35,725 nt of DNA from UBA11606 sp049437325 (GTDB lineage: Bacteria; Actinomycetota; Acidimicrobiia; Acidimicrobiales; Aldehydirespiratoraceae), in contig JBMTIM010000033.1 in the NCBI GenBank assembly GCA_049437325.1, forward strand, positions 1 through 35,725, read 5' to 3'. Position 1 is the first letter of the stretch, and each line of letters starts with the position of its first letter. The notes beneath the pieces were generated by a model, which saw nothing but the letters and a program-made list of their open reading frames with translations, was not told the origin of the DNA and made no database searches. Shown here piece after piece: positions 1 to 9,030 of this stretch. Both the position numbers and the translations under genes were made by a program.

Positions 1-11
1 CGCCGTATGAC

Positions 12-764
12 TCAGGTTGTTGAAATGTCGGGAGCCTGGCTGGGCCGAAACGACGCCGTGATCGGGATCGCCGTCCGGGCCCGTTTCACCTGCTCGACCG
101 GGTCGCGACCGTACAGTGCCCGGATCGCAGCCTTGATCGGGCGAGGCGTGCCGTTCGGGCTGGCCGCGATGCGCTGGGCGAGTTCGGTTGCGTTGGCTCG
201 AACGGCATCGTCGGGCACCACTCGGTGGGCGATCCCCATGGCGTGCAACTCGGGACCCGAAATCCGCTCCCCGGAGTAGACGACCCGAGCAGTCACCGAC
301 TCTGGATACTTCGTCGTGAGCCACGCAAGGTTCATCGGTGCGGGGAGGCCCTGGATCATCTCACCGACCTGCAGCCACGCCGATTCGCCGGCGACGATCA
401 GATCACCGGCGAGGGCGTAGGCAGCGCCTCCGTTGATGGCGTACCGCTCGAGGGCGACGATGATCGGGACGGCGCAGCGAGCCAGGGCCGAGTGGGCTGC
501 CAACGCCGAGTCGCCCCCGCTCGTGACCCACGGTGGCGGCGGGTCGGCGTTGTACGCGTCGAGGTCGAGTCCCGAGCAGAAGGCACCACCGGCCCCACAC
601 AGCAGCACCGCCTGCACGGACCCGTCGCCCGAGGCTGCGTCGATTGCGTCGGCGAGGGCGTCGAGCATCGGCGGGATGATCGCATTGCGGCGTTCCGGTC
701 GGTTCAACTCGATGGTCGCCAGCCCCTCGTCGACCGAGTAGTGGACCAGTGGTTCGTCCGGCAT
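12..764 (-). CDS. Enoyl-CoA hydratase/isomerase (crotonase) family protein
   Basis: The 250-residue product is a full-length crotonase. It probably adds water to, or isomerises, an enoyl-CoA intermediate in beta-oxidation-like catabolism. The N-terminus has the family signature LNRPERRNA. The first oxyanion-hole segment is GGAFCSGLDL, and the second surrounds INGGAAYALAGD. The position equivalent to the first catalytic Glu of mitochondrial hydratase appears to be non-acidic, while an acidic residue is kept near VGEMIQG. The exact reaction may therefore be isomerisation or hydrolysis rather than classical hydration. It starts 7 bases after the stop of the upstream acyl-CoA dehydrogenase, so the two are probably co-transcribed and act on the same acyl-CoA series. 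Family assignment is firm; the substrate is unknown. Confidence 0.9.
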   Translation of the reverse strand: MPDEPLVHYSVDEGLATIELNRPERRNAIIPPMLDALADAIDAASGDGSVQAVLLCGAGGAFCSGLDLDAYNADPPPPWVTSGGDSALAAHSALARCAVPIIVALERYAINGGAAYALAGDLIVAGESAWLQVGEMIQGLPAPMNLAWLTTKYPESVTARVVYSGERISGPELHAMGIAHRVVPDDAVRANATELAQRIAASPNGTPRPIKAAIRALYGRDPVEQVKRARTAIPITASFRPSQAPDISTT

Positions 765-771
765 GACGTTC

Positions 772-1959
772 TCAGTTCTTCAGCAACTCGCGGAATGGGG
801 TGTTCTTGTCGGGTCCCGGTTCGCGTGGCAGTCCGAGGACCCGTTCACCGAGGGTGTTCTTTTGCACCTCGTCGGTGCCACCGCCGAGCGACATGCCACG
901 ACAGTTGAGGACGTGGTAGGCGAAGTAGTCCGCCTCCGCATCGTCTCGGTCCCAGGCGATCGAGGCGCCACCACCGAGTTCGTGGGCGATGTCGGCAGCG
1001 AGGCGACCCTGAATGGTGCGCCACAGTTTGCCGATCGACGGGTGCTGGCGGCGAACCGCCAGCCACGGAATGATCTGCTCGCCGATGTAGGCCTGTGCGA
1101 GTTGCTGGCGAATGACCGGGTCGTTGCGGCGGTCGGCCCACCCGGCTCGTTCGAGCAGTCCCTGGAACGGAATGGGAAACCGGCCCGCTTTCGACCGTTC
1201 GGCGTGCTTGGTCATCTGTCCCTTGCCGAGCGACGTCCGTTCGTGGGCGAGGAGCGCGGTGGCGAGTCGCCAGCCGTGGTTCACCTCACCGACGACCCAT
1301 TCGGCCGGGCACCGAGCCTCGTCCATGAACACTTCGTTGAATTCGGCGATACCTGTCATCTGCACGAGTGGTCGGACCTCGACTCCGGCCTGGTGCATCG
1401 GGAGGACGAACATCGTGATGCCGGCATGTTTCGGCGCGTCGGGATCGGTGCGCGCGATCAGGATGCCGAGGTCGGAGTGCTGCGCCCCCGATGTCCACAC
1501 CTTCTGACCGGTGATGACCCACTCGTCACCATCGCGTTCGGCCTTGCACGAGAGCCCAGCCAGATCGGACCCGGCCCCCGGCTCGGAGTAGAGCTGGCAC
1601 CAGATCTCCTCGCCCCGCAGCCCTGAGGGCAACAGCCGTGCCTTGAGTGCGTCGCTGCCGTGGTCGAGGATCGTCGGCAAGGCCATACCGACACCGATGC
1701 CGAAGATCGACTCCTCGGGGGGCTGCAGGGGGGCGGCGATCCGGCGGAACACGTCCTGATGGTCGACGCCGAGTTCGCGGCCGCCGTACTCGACCGGATA
1801 GCTGATGCCAGCCAGACCAGCGTCGAAAAGTGCGGCGCGGTAGGCGCGGGCCCGATCGATCTGACTGCCTTCGATGCTGTCGAGGAGCGCAGGAACAGTG
1901 TCGAAGAACGCCTGCACCTCGGCTGCGAACTCGTCCAGCGTCGGTGTCATGGCATGCAT
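772..1959 (-). CDS. Acyl-CoA dehydrogenase
   Basis: A 395-residue FAD-dependent acyl-CoA dehydrogenase that would introduce the alpha-beta double bond into an acyl-CoA thioester. The helical N-domain is followed by the substrate/flavin strand motif CQLYSEPGAGSDLAGL and then KVWTSGA. The C-terminal helical domain ends with GGGTDEVQKNTLGERVLGL, the usual flavin-contacting segment. Starts at 1959 (MHAM) or 1950 are possible. A TACGAT hexamer at 1970-1975 lies 10 bases before the first ATG and favours 1959, but the reading frame remains open upstream and no strong Shine-Dalgarno is present. It is divergent from the PEP-utilising gene at 2029 and in line with the enoyl-CoA hydratase. It resembles actinobacterial FadE proteins used for sterol or branched acyl chains, but the chain specificity cannot be read. 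Confidence 0.93.
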   Translation of the reverse strand: MHAMTPTLDEFAAEVQAFFDTVPALLDSIEGSQIDRARAYRAALFDAGLAGISYPVEYGGRELGVDHQDVFRRIAAPLQPPEESIFGIGVGMALPTILDHGSDALKARLLPSGLRGEEIWCQLYSEPGAGSDLAGLSCKAERDGDEWVITGQKVWTSGAQHSDLGILIARTDPDAPKHAGITMFVLPMHQAGVEVRPLVQMTGIAEFNEVFMDEARCPAEWVVGEVNHGWRLATALLAHERTSLGKGQMTKHAERSKAGRFPIPFQGLLERAGWADRRNDPVIRQQLAQAYIGEQIIPWLAVRRQHPSIGKLWRTIQGRLAADIAHELGGGASIAWDRDDAEADYFAYHVLNCRGMSLGGGTDEVQKNTLGERVLGLPREPGPDKNTPFRELLKN

Positions 1960-2028
1960 ACGGATCGGGATCGTAAGCTCTCGACGGGTCTGAGGCGAAT
2001 GCCGCTCCGGATCGTTGGGGGGATGGTC

Positions 2029-3753
2029 ATGGGAACGAAATGGATCATCGAGGGCGAGATCGACCCGAAGTGGCAGCACAACACGCGCGGCAACATCGGT
2101 GAGGTGTTCCCGGAGGTGCTCACCGCGATCGGCTACCACCTGGGTGTCGTTGCGGCTGAGCAGGCGTGGCGCAGCGCCTACGCCGACATCGGCATCCACA
2201 AGAAGGGGGACTTCGAACGCGAGGAGCCGGTGATCATCGGCCTGTACGCCGGGTATGCGTATCTGAACCTGTCGTACCTGCGGATGATGGGCGTGCGGGC
2301 GCCGGGTTCGTCGGCCGAGGCGATCGACGTCGCCTTCTTCGGGGAAGGCAACCCGCCGCCGTACGTGCCCCGCAAAGGCGACAAGAGCATCGGGTCGTCG
2401 CTGAAGATTCTGCGCTCGGTGCTCAAGGCGCTGGGGGCCGACGAGCTGCCCGAGGTTGCAAAGGACAGCTATCGCGCCGTGGAGGAGGCTCATGCGAGCA
2501 AACCATCGCTCGACGCGTCCGACGAAGAACTGCTCGCCTATCTCCACGACTTCCCGACCGGGTTCCGGCGGGTCTTCGGCAACCACATGATCAGCACCGC
2601 CCTTGCGGCGATCGTGTCCGGCATTCTCGCCGACGCCGCTGCCGCCGCTGGGCAGCCGGGGCTCGTCACCCACCTGGTCGGCGCATCGGGCGATGTGCAT
2701 TCGGCCCAGTACTCCCAGGCGTTGTACGAGATCTCCAAGACCGTCCGCCAAACGCCCGAGCTGATGGCTGCCTTCGACGAAGGGATCGTCGGTCTGCTCG
2801 ATCGGATCGCCGACGTCGACGCTGCGGCCGACTTCCGAGAGCAGTTCGCCGCTTTCATCGCCGAGCATGGCCACCGCGGTCCGAATGACTGGGAGTTCTC
2901 GGCTCGCACATGGGACAGCGATCCCGAGTTGGCGCTCGCTGCGCTCGATGCGATGCGCAAGACCGACCAAGACCTCTCGCCGTCGACTCGCCTCGGAGAT
3001 GACGACGCCAAGCGGCAAGCAGCGATCGCCACCGTTCGGCCCCATGTCGGGTTCTTGGACAAGTCGAATTTCGACAAGGCCATCAAGGCGGTGCCGTACT
3101 GGTCACAGGCACGCGAGGGCACTCGCGACCGGGCGATCCGCTACATGCTGCCGTACAAGCAGGTCTTTCGAGAGTTGGTACGCCGAGCGGCGGAACGAGG
3201 TGGGGATCCCGATCCTGTGCACGTGGGACTGCTTCACCCGTTCGACGAACTACCCGGTTACGTCGCCGATCCCGGATCGATGGCGGACGTCATCGCCGAG
3301 CGTGCAGCCCTGTTCGATCGCTATCGCGAGGTCGAGCCACCGTTCTTCCTCTCGTCGCAGGACGACGTACCGACGCTCGAGGAAATGGAGGATGCCGGTG
3401 ACGAGATCGTCGAACCGGCCAAGGTCGGTGATGTGCTCACCGGCGATGCCGGTGCGAGTGGTGTCGCCCGGGGCCGGGCCCGGGTCGTGCTCGACCCGGC
3501 CGCCGGGTCGATGCTCGAACCGGGCGAGGTGTTGGTGGCCCCGTTGACCGACCCGGCATGGACGCCTCTGTTTCTGCCCGCCGCCGCCGTCGTGGTGAAC
3601 GTCGGGGCATTGATGTCGCATGCCGTGATCGTCGCTCGTGAACTCGGCATCCCCGCCGCGATCGCCGTCGAAGGCGCAACACAGAAAATTCGTGATGGTG
3701 ACCTGATCGAGGTCGACGGGACCGCCGGGACCGTCACGATCCTCGAGGACTGA
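2029..3753 (+). CDS. PEP-utilising enzyme: substrate-like domain plus phospho-His swivel domain, no ATP-grasp
   Basis: A 574-residue protein. The C-terminal 100 residues form the swivelling phospho-histidine domain of PEP synthase, PPDK and rifampin phosphotransferase: MSHAVIVARELGIPAA, with the phosphorylatable His near residue 531. The first 430 or so residues resemble the central substrate-binding region of rifampin phosphotransferase-like proteins (for example HGHRGPNDWEF). The ATP-grasp domain that normally phosphorylates the histidine is absent. The start at 2029 is chosen because the G-rich run at 2016-2022 sits 6-7 bases upstream; ATG 2023 is too close to it. The partner could be the ATP-grasp protein at 5726. 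A comparable split arrangement is known for phenylphosphate synthase. The function is inferred, not established. Confidence 0.8.
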   Translation: MGTKWIIEGEIDPKWQHNTRGNIGEVFPEVLTAIGYHLGVVAAEQAWRSAYADIGIHKKGDFEREEPVIIGLYAGYAYLNLSYLRMMGVRAPGSSAEAIDVAFFGEGNPPPYVPRKGDKSIGSSLKILRSVLKALGADELPEVAKDSYRAVEEAHASKPSLDASDEELLAYLHDFPTGFRRVFGNHMISTALAAIVSGILADAAAAAGQPGLVTHLVGASGDVHSAQYSQALYEISKTVRQTPELMAAFDEGIVGLLDRIADVDAAADFREQFAAFIAEHGHRGPNDWEFSARTWDSDPELALAALDAMRKTDQDLSPSTRLGDDDAKRQAAIATVRPHVGFLDKSNFDKAIKAVPYWSQAREGTRDRAIRYMLPYKQVFRELVRRAAERGGDPDPVHVGLLHPFDELPGYVADPGSMADVIAERAALFDRYREVEPPFFLSSQDDVPTLEEMEDAGDEIVEPAKVGDVLTGDAGASGVARGRARVVLDPAAGSMLEPGEVLVAPLTDPAWTPLFLPAAAVVVNVGALMSHAVIVARELGIPAAIAVEGATQKIRDGDLIEVDGTAGTVTILED

Positions 3754-3761
3754 GCGGCGGT

Positions 3762-4856
3762 TCAGTCGAAGACGATCACGCTGCGGGCGGCGACCCCGGT
3801 CTGCATCCGCTCGTAGCCGGCGTTCACACCGTCGAGGCTGATGTGCTCATCGACGAGTTCGTCGAGTTTCAGGCGTCCTTGGAGGTACAGGTTCGCCAGC
3901 ATCGGAATGTCGGTGGGGAAGTGGTTCGAACCCATGAAGACGCCCTGTACGCCTCTCCCGGTCAGCACCATCTGTCCGGCCGGAATGCCGACCGGCCTGC
4001 CGACCGGTGGAACTCCGACCATGTAGGCGGTCTGCCCGACGCGAAGCATGCCGATCGCCTGCTGGACAGTCGATTCGAGACCGATCGCCTCGAACGTGTA
4101 GTCGGCCCCGCCCTGCGTCAACTCGACGACGGTGCCGATCGCATCGACCTCGGCACCGTTGACGACATCGGTGGCCCCGAACGTCCGGGCCAGTTCGAGC
4201 TTCTCCGGGTGGAGGTCGACGGCGATCACCCGTTCTGCCCCGGCAAGCACTGCACCCTGAATGATGTTGCAGCCGATTCCGCCTGCACCGATGACCGCAA
4301 CGGTCGAACCGGCCTTGACCTTCGCAGCATTGAACACCGACCCGACACCCGTGATGACCGCACAGCCGAGCAAGGCAGCCCGGTCGGCAGGGATGTCGGA
4401 CGACACCTTCACTGCGGCGCTGCGGTGGACGAGCATCATCTCCGCAAATCCTCCGAGACCGGCCATGGCGGTGACGGCGGCACCGTCGGCGTTGCGCACG
4501 AGTGACGGGTTGTCGGCCGGTCGCTGACGAAGCGAGTTGCGATTGGCGCACAGCCAGCTCCGACCGGCCCGGCACTCACGGCATGTGTCACAGAAGGCGT
4601 TGAGACAGGTGACGACTCGGTCACCGGGCGCGAACTCGGTGACGGCGGTGCCCACCGCCTCGATGATTCCGCAGGCCTCGTGGCCCAACACCGACGGCAC
4701 CGGTGCCGGAAGATCACCGAGCATCACATGAAGATCGCTGTGGCACAGTCCGCATGCCTCGGTGCGGATCACGATCTCGTTCGGGCCGGGGTTGTCGACC
4801 GTCAGATCGTCGACGGTGACCTGACCGGGAATGGTCTCGAGTACGGCGGCCTTCAT
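3762..4856 (-). CDS. Zinc-dependent alcohol dehydrogenase (MDR superfamily)
   Basis: A 364-residue medium-chain dehydrogenase that oxidises an alcohol or reduces an aldehyde with a nicotinamide cofactor. Catalytic zinc ligands are visible as Cys38 (GLCHSD), His59-Glu60 (GHE) and a Cys in LLGCAVITG. The structural zinc lobe has the C-x2-C-x2-C-x7-C pattern at Cys89, 92, 95 and 103. The Rossmann motif is VIGAGGIG. The start ATG at 4856 is preceded by a GAGGGAGC-like ribosome site. It converges on the PEP-utilising gene with 8 bases between stops and diverges from the SDR at 4917. Whether it uses free NAD or, like NDMA-type enzymes, a tightly bound cofactor served by mycofactocin is undecided from sequence. 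Confidence 0.92.
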   Translation of the reverse strand: MKAAVLETIPGQVTVDDLTVDNPGPNEIVIRTEACGLCHSDLHVMLGDLPAPVPSVLGHEACGIIEAVGTAVTEFAPGDRVVTCLNAFCDTCRECRAGRSWLCANRNSLRQRPADNPSLVRNADGAAVTAMAGLGGFAEMMLVHRSAAVKVSSDIPADRAALLGCAVITGVGSVFNAAKVKAGSTVAVIGAGGIGCNIIQGAVLAGAERVIAVDLHPEKLELARTFGATDVVNGAEVDAIGTVVELTQGGADYTFEAIGLESTVQQAIGMLRVGQTAYMVGVPPVGRPVGIPAGQMVLTGRGVQGVFMGSNHFPTDIPMLANLYLQGRLKLDELVDEHISLDGVNAGYERMQTGVAARSVIVFD

Positions 4857-4916
4857 CGCGGCTCCCTCACTGTCTACGGTGGGGCGAGGCTATGTCACAG
4901 CCAGGGGGAGCTTCGA

Positions 4917-5729
4917 ATGGATCTGCAGGGGAAAACCGTCGTCATCACCGGCGGGTCGCAAGGCATCGGTGAACACATGGCGGTCGGCTTTGCCGCAAAG
5001 GGAGCCAGCGTCCTCGTCGTCGCTCGCAGTGAAGACAAGCTCCGAGCCGTGGCAGAACGGATCGGTGGTGACCATCTCGTGGCCGATTTGGGTTCCGCGT
5101 CCGACGTCGACGGCCTCGTCGACGCCTGCCTGGAGCGGCTGGGTCACATCGACGTGTGGGTCAACAACGCCGGGCTCGAGACGAACGATGCCTTTGCCGA
5201 CACCGACAGAGATGTTGTTCGGGCCGTCAATCGGCTCAACCTCGAGGCGCCGATGTTGCTGACGCGCGACGTGCTCGACCACATGTTGCCTCGGCGAAGT
5301 GGACACATCGTCCAAATCAGTTCCCAGGCTGGGGTGGTGCCGTTTCCCGGCTTCACCGCCTACTGCGGCACGAAGGCTGGGCTCACCAACTTCACCGAGT
5401 CGTTGCGCTTGGAACTGAAGGGCTGTGGAGTCGGCCTCACGGTGGTGGCACCGGGGCCAGTGGCGACCGACATGTGGGATCGGGCCGACTACAAGGGTTC
5501 GTATTTGGAGCCGGCGCTCAAACGCTTCCGGATCTTGCAGCAGCTGCCCATCATCCCGGTCGAGAAAATCGCAGCACAGGCGGTGGCGGCAGTCGAGGGT
5601 GACCGGCGCCATGTGCGGCTTCCCCGGCGGGCCGCCCTCTATCACGCGCTCAACAACCTGCCCCGACGCATCGTCGAGCTCGGCTTGATCGGGGTGAAGC
5701 TCCGTCGGCCCGCGATGGGCCGGTCGTGA
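4917..5729 (+). CDS. Short-chain dehydrogenase/reductase (SDR)
   Basis: A 270-residue classical SDR, presumably an NAD(P)-dependent alcohol/ketone oxidoreductase. TGGSQGIG (residues 11-18) binds the dinucleotide, NNAG is at 83-86, the catalytic Ser is at 135-136 and the YCGTK motif has Tyr149 and Lys153. About 40 basic, hydrophobic C-terminal residues follow the fold and may mediate membrane or partner contact. The start at 4917 is selected by the GGGGGAG ribosome site at about 4903-4909; an earlier in-frame ATG would run into the divergent dehydrogenase. The stop overlaps the GTG start of the dikinase-like gene by four bases (GTGA), indicating translational coupling and a shared pathway. Confidence 0.92.
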   Translation: MDLQGKTVVITGGSQGIGEHMAVGFAAKGASVLVVARSEDKLRAVAERIGGDHLVADLGSASDVDGLVDACLERLGHIDVWVNNAGLETNDAFADTDRDVVRAVNRLNLEAPMLLTRDVLDHMLPRRSGHIVQISSQAGVVPFPGFTAYCGTKAGLTNFTESLRLELKGCGVGLTVVAPGPVATDMWDRADYKGSYLEPALKRFRILQQLPIIPVEKIAAQAVAAVEGDRRHVRLPRRAALYHALNNLPRRIVELGLIGVKLRRPAMGRS

Positions 5730-7810
5730 CCGACATCGTCTGGATCACCGATCCGCTTCCCGCCGATCGAGCCGCCGCGCTCGACCTCCTCGGCGGCAAA
5801 GGGACCGGTCTTGCCGAGATGGCGCAGCGGCTCAGCCTGCCGGTACCGCCGGCCTTCGTCGTCACGACCGAGGCGTGCCGTGCGTTCCTCGCCGATGGGT
5901 GGCCGGACGGCCTTGAAGCGCACGTGCGCGATGCCGTCGACGAGCTCGGCCGTCGAAGCGGCCGACGGTTCGCCGCAACGGCTGCTCCGCTGCTCGTGTC
6001 GGTCCGCAGCGGCGCACCGGTGTCCATGCCCGGGATGATGGACACGATCCTCAACGTCGGGGTGAATGCCGAGGTCGCCGACGCCCTGGCGACCGAGTCG
6101 GGGAACATCGACTTCGCCACCGACACGCTGCGTCGGTTCCGCGAGCAGTACGAGGCGACCGTCGGGATGCCGCCCCCCGACGATCCCTACGACCAGCTCA
6201 TGGGTGCGATCGACGCCGTCTTTCGATCGTGGAACACCGATCGCGCCCGCCTGTTTCGCGAAGCCGAAGGGATCGCTGATGACCTGGGTACTGCCGTGGT
6301 CGTGCAGGCGATGGTTTTCGGGAACCTCGACGAGCACAGCGGAACCGGGGTGCTCTTCACCCGTGACCCCTCGTCAGGAGTCGATTGCGCCTACGGCGAT
6401 TATCTGGCCCGGGCACAGGGTGAGGATGTCGTGTCGGGTACTCGAGAGGTCCGCAGCATCGCTGCGCTTGCCGTCGACATGCCGTCAGTGCACAGGGAAC
6501 TCCTCGCCATCGGTCAACGGCTCGAACAGCACTACGCCGACATGTGCGACATCGAGTTCACCGTTGCATCGGGCGAACTGTTCATCCTGCAGACCCGGGT
6601 CGGTCGGCGCAGCCCAGAGGCAGCGGTCCGCATCGCCGTCGACATGGCGCAAGACGACACTTTTCCGCTCACGAAGGAAGAAGCCGTGGGCCGTATTGAC
6701 GCTGCGACGCTCAACGCCATCGCTGCGCTCGCCGCAGTGAAAGAAGATGCTCGGCCACTCGCCTCCGGTATCGCCGCCTCGCCGGGGGTCGCAGTCGGTG
6801 TCTTGAGCACCGATCCCGACGAGGCCGCCGAACTGGCACGGGCTGGAACCGCGGTGGTGCTCGCCCGCGCTGCGACCTCGCCGGCCGACATCCACGGAAT
6901 GATCGGGGCCGCAGGCCTGGTCACGTCGCTCGGAGGCGCGGTCAGTCACGCTGCGGTCGTCGCTCGCAGTTGGGGCATCCCGGCCGTGACTGGCGCTGCT
7001 GCGCTGCACATCTCGCCTCACGGGGTCGAGATCGATGGTCGTCTGATCGCGACCGGCACGGTGATCACGGTTGACGGCACCGATGGACGCATCTTCGAAG
7101 GTGATCAGGTTGCCGAAGGCGACCACGACCTGCCTGAACTCGACCTGCTCCGCCAGTGGGCCCTCGACACCGGTGTCGACATCGGCGGCCCATCGGCGGG
7201 CAGGGCAGTGCCGGAGACCGAGTACCGCGACATCGGTCGCTTCGACGTCTTCCGTGCGCTGGCACTGAAAGGGATGGGCGGTCCCGATGTGATCGCCCAC
7301 GCCCTGCAGGCCGACCGAACTGCGGTCGACGCGATCGTGGAGGAGGCCGGTGATCTGCTCACGAGCAACGCGCTGGGTCTGATGCTCGGCCCGGAGGCCC
7401 GCCAGTGGCTCGACGCTGCGATGGCCGAGGAGCGGGCCACCGTCGATGCCGGGTCGTTCGACGACATGTACGTGCGCTTCCTCGAATTCAACCGGGACTT
7501 CAAGGTCCTCGTCACCGACTGGCAGACCGGCCCGCAAGATGCCGCTGCACTGGCCGCAACGACAGCGTCGTTGGACGCACTCGATGCTGCGTTTGCCCCA
7601 ATGGTCGCCGAGTCGGTCGCCGCAGTACCCCGGCTTGCGCCCTATGCGGCGCGGTTCGACAAGGCACTGCAGGCGTTCGTGGCCGGCGACGTCTCGATGC
7701 TGGCATCACCGTTGAAGGACAGCTACCACACGGTCTGGTTCGAGTATCACGAGGAGCTCATCCACCTCGGCGGACGCAACCGGGCCGATGAGGAGGCCGC
7801 CGGCCACTAG
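5726..7810 (+). CDS. PPDK-like protein: ATP-grasp and phospho-His domains, PEP/pyruvate barrel replaced
   Basis: A 694-residue protein. Residues 1-340 match the ATP-grasp part of pyruvate phosphate dikinase: GGKGTGLAEM, SVRSGAPVSMPGMMDTILN and FTRDPSSG, with LQTRVGRRSPEAA closing the domain. Residues 345-460 are the swivel domain with His408 in GGAVSHAAVVARSWGIPAV. Genuine PPDK (about 870 residues) then has a PEP/pyruvate TIM barrel. Here there is instead a 230-residue tail. Residues 505-570 (VFRALALKGMGG ... LGPEARQWL) look like a winged helix, followed by a helical segment. It can therefore phosphorylate a histidine from ATP, but the acceptor is unclear. It resembles short mycobacterial PpdK proteins. 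It is coupled to the SDR upstream, and its TAG stop shares the CTAG tetranucleotide with the convergent P450 gene. Confidence 0.82.
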   Translation: MTDIVWITDPLPADRAAALDLLGGKGTGLAEMAQRLSLPVPPAFVVTTEACRAFLADGWPDGLEAHVRDAVDELGRRSGRRFAATAAPLLVSVRSGAPVSMPGMMDTILNVGVNAEVADALATESGNIDFATDTLRRFREQYEATVGMPPPDDPYDQLMGAIDAVFRSWNTDRARLFREAEGIADDLGTAVVVQAMVFGNLDEHSGTGVLFTRDPSSGVDCAYGDYLARAQGEDVVSGTREVRSIAALAVDMPSVHRELLAIGQRLEQHYADMCDIEFTVASGELFILQTRVGRRSPEAAVRIAVDMAQDDTFPLTKEEAVGRIDAATLNAIAALAAVKEDARPLASGIAASPGVAVGVLSTDPDEAAELARAGTAVVLARAATSPADIHGMIGAAGLVTSLGGAVSHAAVVARSWGIPAVTGAAALHISPHGVEIDGRLIATGTVITVDGTDGRIFEGDQVAEGDHDLPELDLLRQWALDTGVDIGGPSAGRAVPETEYRDIGRFDVFRALALKGMGGPDVIAHALQADRTAVDAIVEEAGDLLTSNALGLMLGPEARQWLDAAMAEERATVDAGSFDDMYVRFLEFNRDFKVLVTDWQTGPQDAAALAATTASLDALDAAFAPMVAESVAAVPRLAPYAARFDKALQAFVAGDVSMLASPLKDSYHTVWFEYHEELIHLGGRNRADEEAAGH

Positions 7811-9024
7811 CGGTTGAGCAGGACGGGCAGGTTGCGGGGTCCTCGCACCTGACCATTGGCCCAGCGGGTCTTCTTGGTCGGGTCGAGCGAGTAGTTCGGA
7901 AAGGCCTTCATCCACTCCTGCAGGCCGACCAGCAACTCGAGCCGGGCGAGGTTCGACCCGACACAGCGATGGATGCCCATGCCGAATGCGACATGCCGGT
8001 TTCGAAGGCGGTCGATGCGGAACTCCTCGGGATGTTCGAAGGCATCAGGATCGTGGTTTGCCGCAGGAAAGTTGACGAGGGTCTGCTCGCCGACCCGCAT
8101 CGGGCAGCCGGCCACCTCGACGTCTTTCACAACCTGTCGGGCCATCGAGACCGGTGCGTAGTAGCGCAGTACTTCCTCGGTGGCGGTCTGCCACAGGAGG
8201 CTGTCATTTGGCGAATCGACGAGCTGGGCAGCGTCCTCGGGATGTTGGGCAAAGTGCCAGAGTCCTGAGCCGAGCGCACTCCAGGTGGTGTCGATCCCGG
8301 CGATGATCAGCAACCCGACATACCCGGTCTTGAGGCCCCAGGCGATCGCTTCACCGTCGATCTCTGCGTTGGCGATCATCGTGAGCATGTCGTCGCGCGG
8401 GTTCTCGAGTCGGTCACGGAGCAGTGCATCGAAATGGATGGACATCTCCGCACTGACCTCGCTGCGTACCTCCGGTCGCCTCGGCGCGATCTGGAAGTTG
8501 CGATAGATCCAGTCGAGGTAGATGTCGGCGTCGGACTCGGGGGCACCGGTCAGCACACAGATGCCATGGACAGGGATCTTCTGGGTGTAGACGTCGGCGG
8601 CATCGACCGCATCGAGCCCGTCGAGGCTGGCGATCAAGTGCCGGGCGTACCGACGCAGCTCGTCTTCGAGTCCTGCGATGTTCTTGGGACTGAACGACTG
8701 CAGCAGCACCTTGCGATGGGCGAGATGGTCGGGTGGGTCCGACGTGATGGGTGGGGCGGGGAACGCCTTCGCTCCTGGCATCGAGATGTTGACCCGCCAG
8801 GACGAGAAGTGCTCGGTGTCGTGTGCGATCGCCTTCGCCGCCTCCATCGTGACCGGCATGAAGGACCGGCCGTACCGCTCGGTTGTGGCAATCGGGCACT
8901 GCTCGCGAACGGTGTTGAAGATGTCGATCGCGTGCTCGCCCCACTGATCGTCGAGCCAGTCCCAGTCGTTCACCCAGTCGGACACGGGCTCGAGAACAGG
9001 CTTGTCATCAGCGGTCGACGCCAT
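7807..9024 (-). CDS. Cytochrome P450
   Basis: A 405-residue soluble bacterial P450 that would hydroxylate a hydrophobic substrate using electrons from ferredoxin and its reductase, neither of which is encoded in the window. The I-helix oxygen-activation motif is AGIDTT (242-247). The K-helix ExxR is Glu284 to Arg287. The heme loop is FGMGIHRCVGSNLAR with Cys354 as axial ligand. Expression appears leaderless, with TACAAT six bases before the ATG. The last bases overlap the stop of the convergent dikinase-like gene. Its neighbours (alcohol dehydrogenase, SDR, acyl-CoA dehydrogenase, crotonase) suggest a route in which a hydroxylated product is oxidised to an acid and degraded. The CYP family cannot be named with confidence. 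Confidence 0.96.
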   Translation of the reverse strand: MASTADDKPVLEPVSDWVNDWDWLDDQWGEHAIDIFNTVREQCPIATTERYGRSFMPVTMEAAKAIAHDTEHFSSWRVNISMPGAKAFPAPPITSDPPDHLAHRKVLLQSFSPKNIAGLEDELRRYARHLIASLDGLDAVDAADVYTQKIPVHGICVLTGAPESDADIYLDWIYRNFQIAPRRPEVRSEVSAEMSIHFDALLRDRLENPRDDMLTMIANAEIDGEAIAWGLKTGYVGLLIIAGIDTTWSALGSGLWHFAQHPEDAAQLVDSPNDSLLWQTATEEVLRYYAPVSMARQVVKDVEVAGCPMRVGEQTLVNFPAANHDPDAFEHPEEFRIDRLRNRHVAFGMGIHRCVGSNLARLELLVGLQEWMKAFPNYSLDPTKKTRWANGQVRGPRNLPVLLNR

Positions 9025-9030
9025 GGGGTG

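Noticed and set aside
1960..3045. N-terminal extension of the acyl-CoA dehydrogenase upstream to 3045
   Set aside because: The added residues lie antisense to the PEP-utilising gene and are not part of the dehydrogenase fold; family homology begins near MTPTLDEF.
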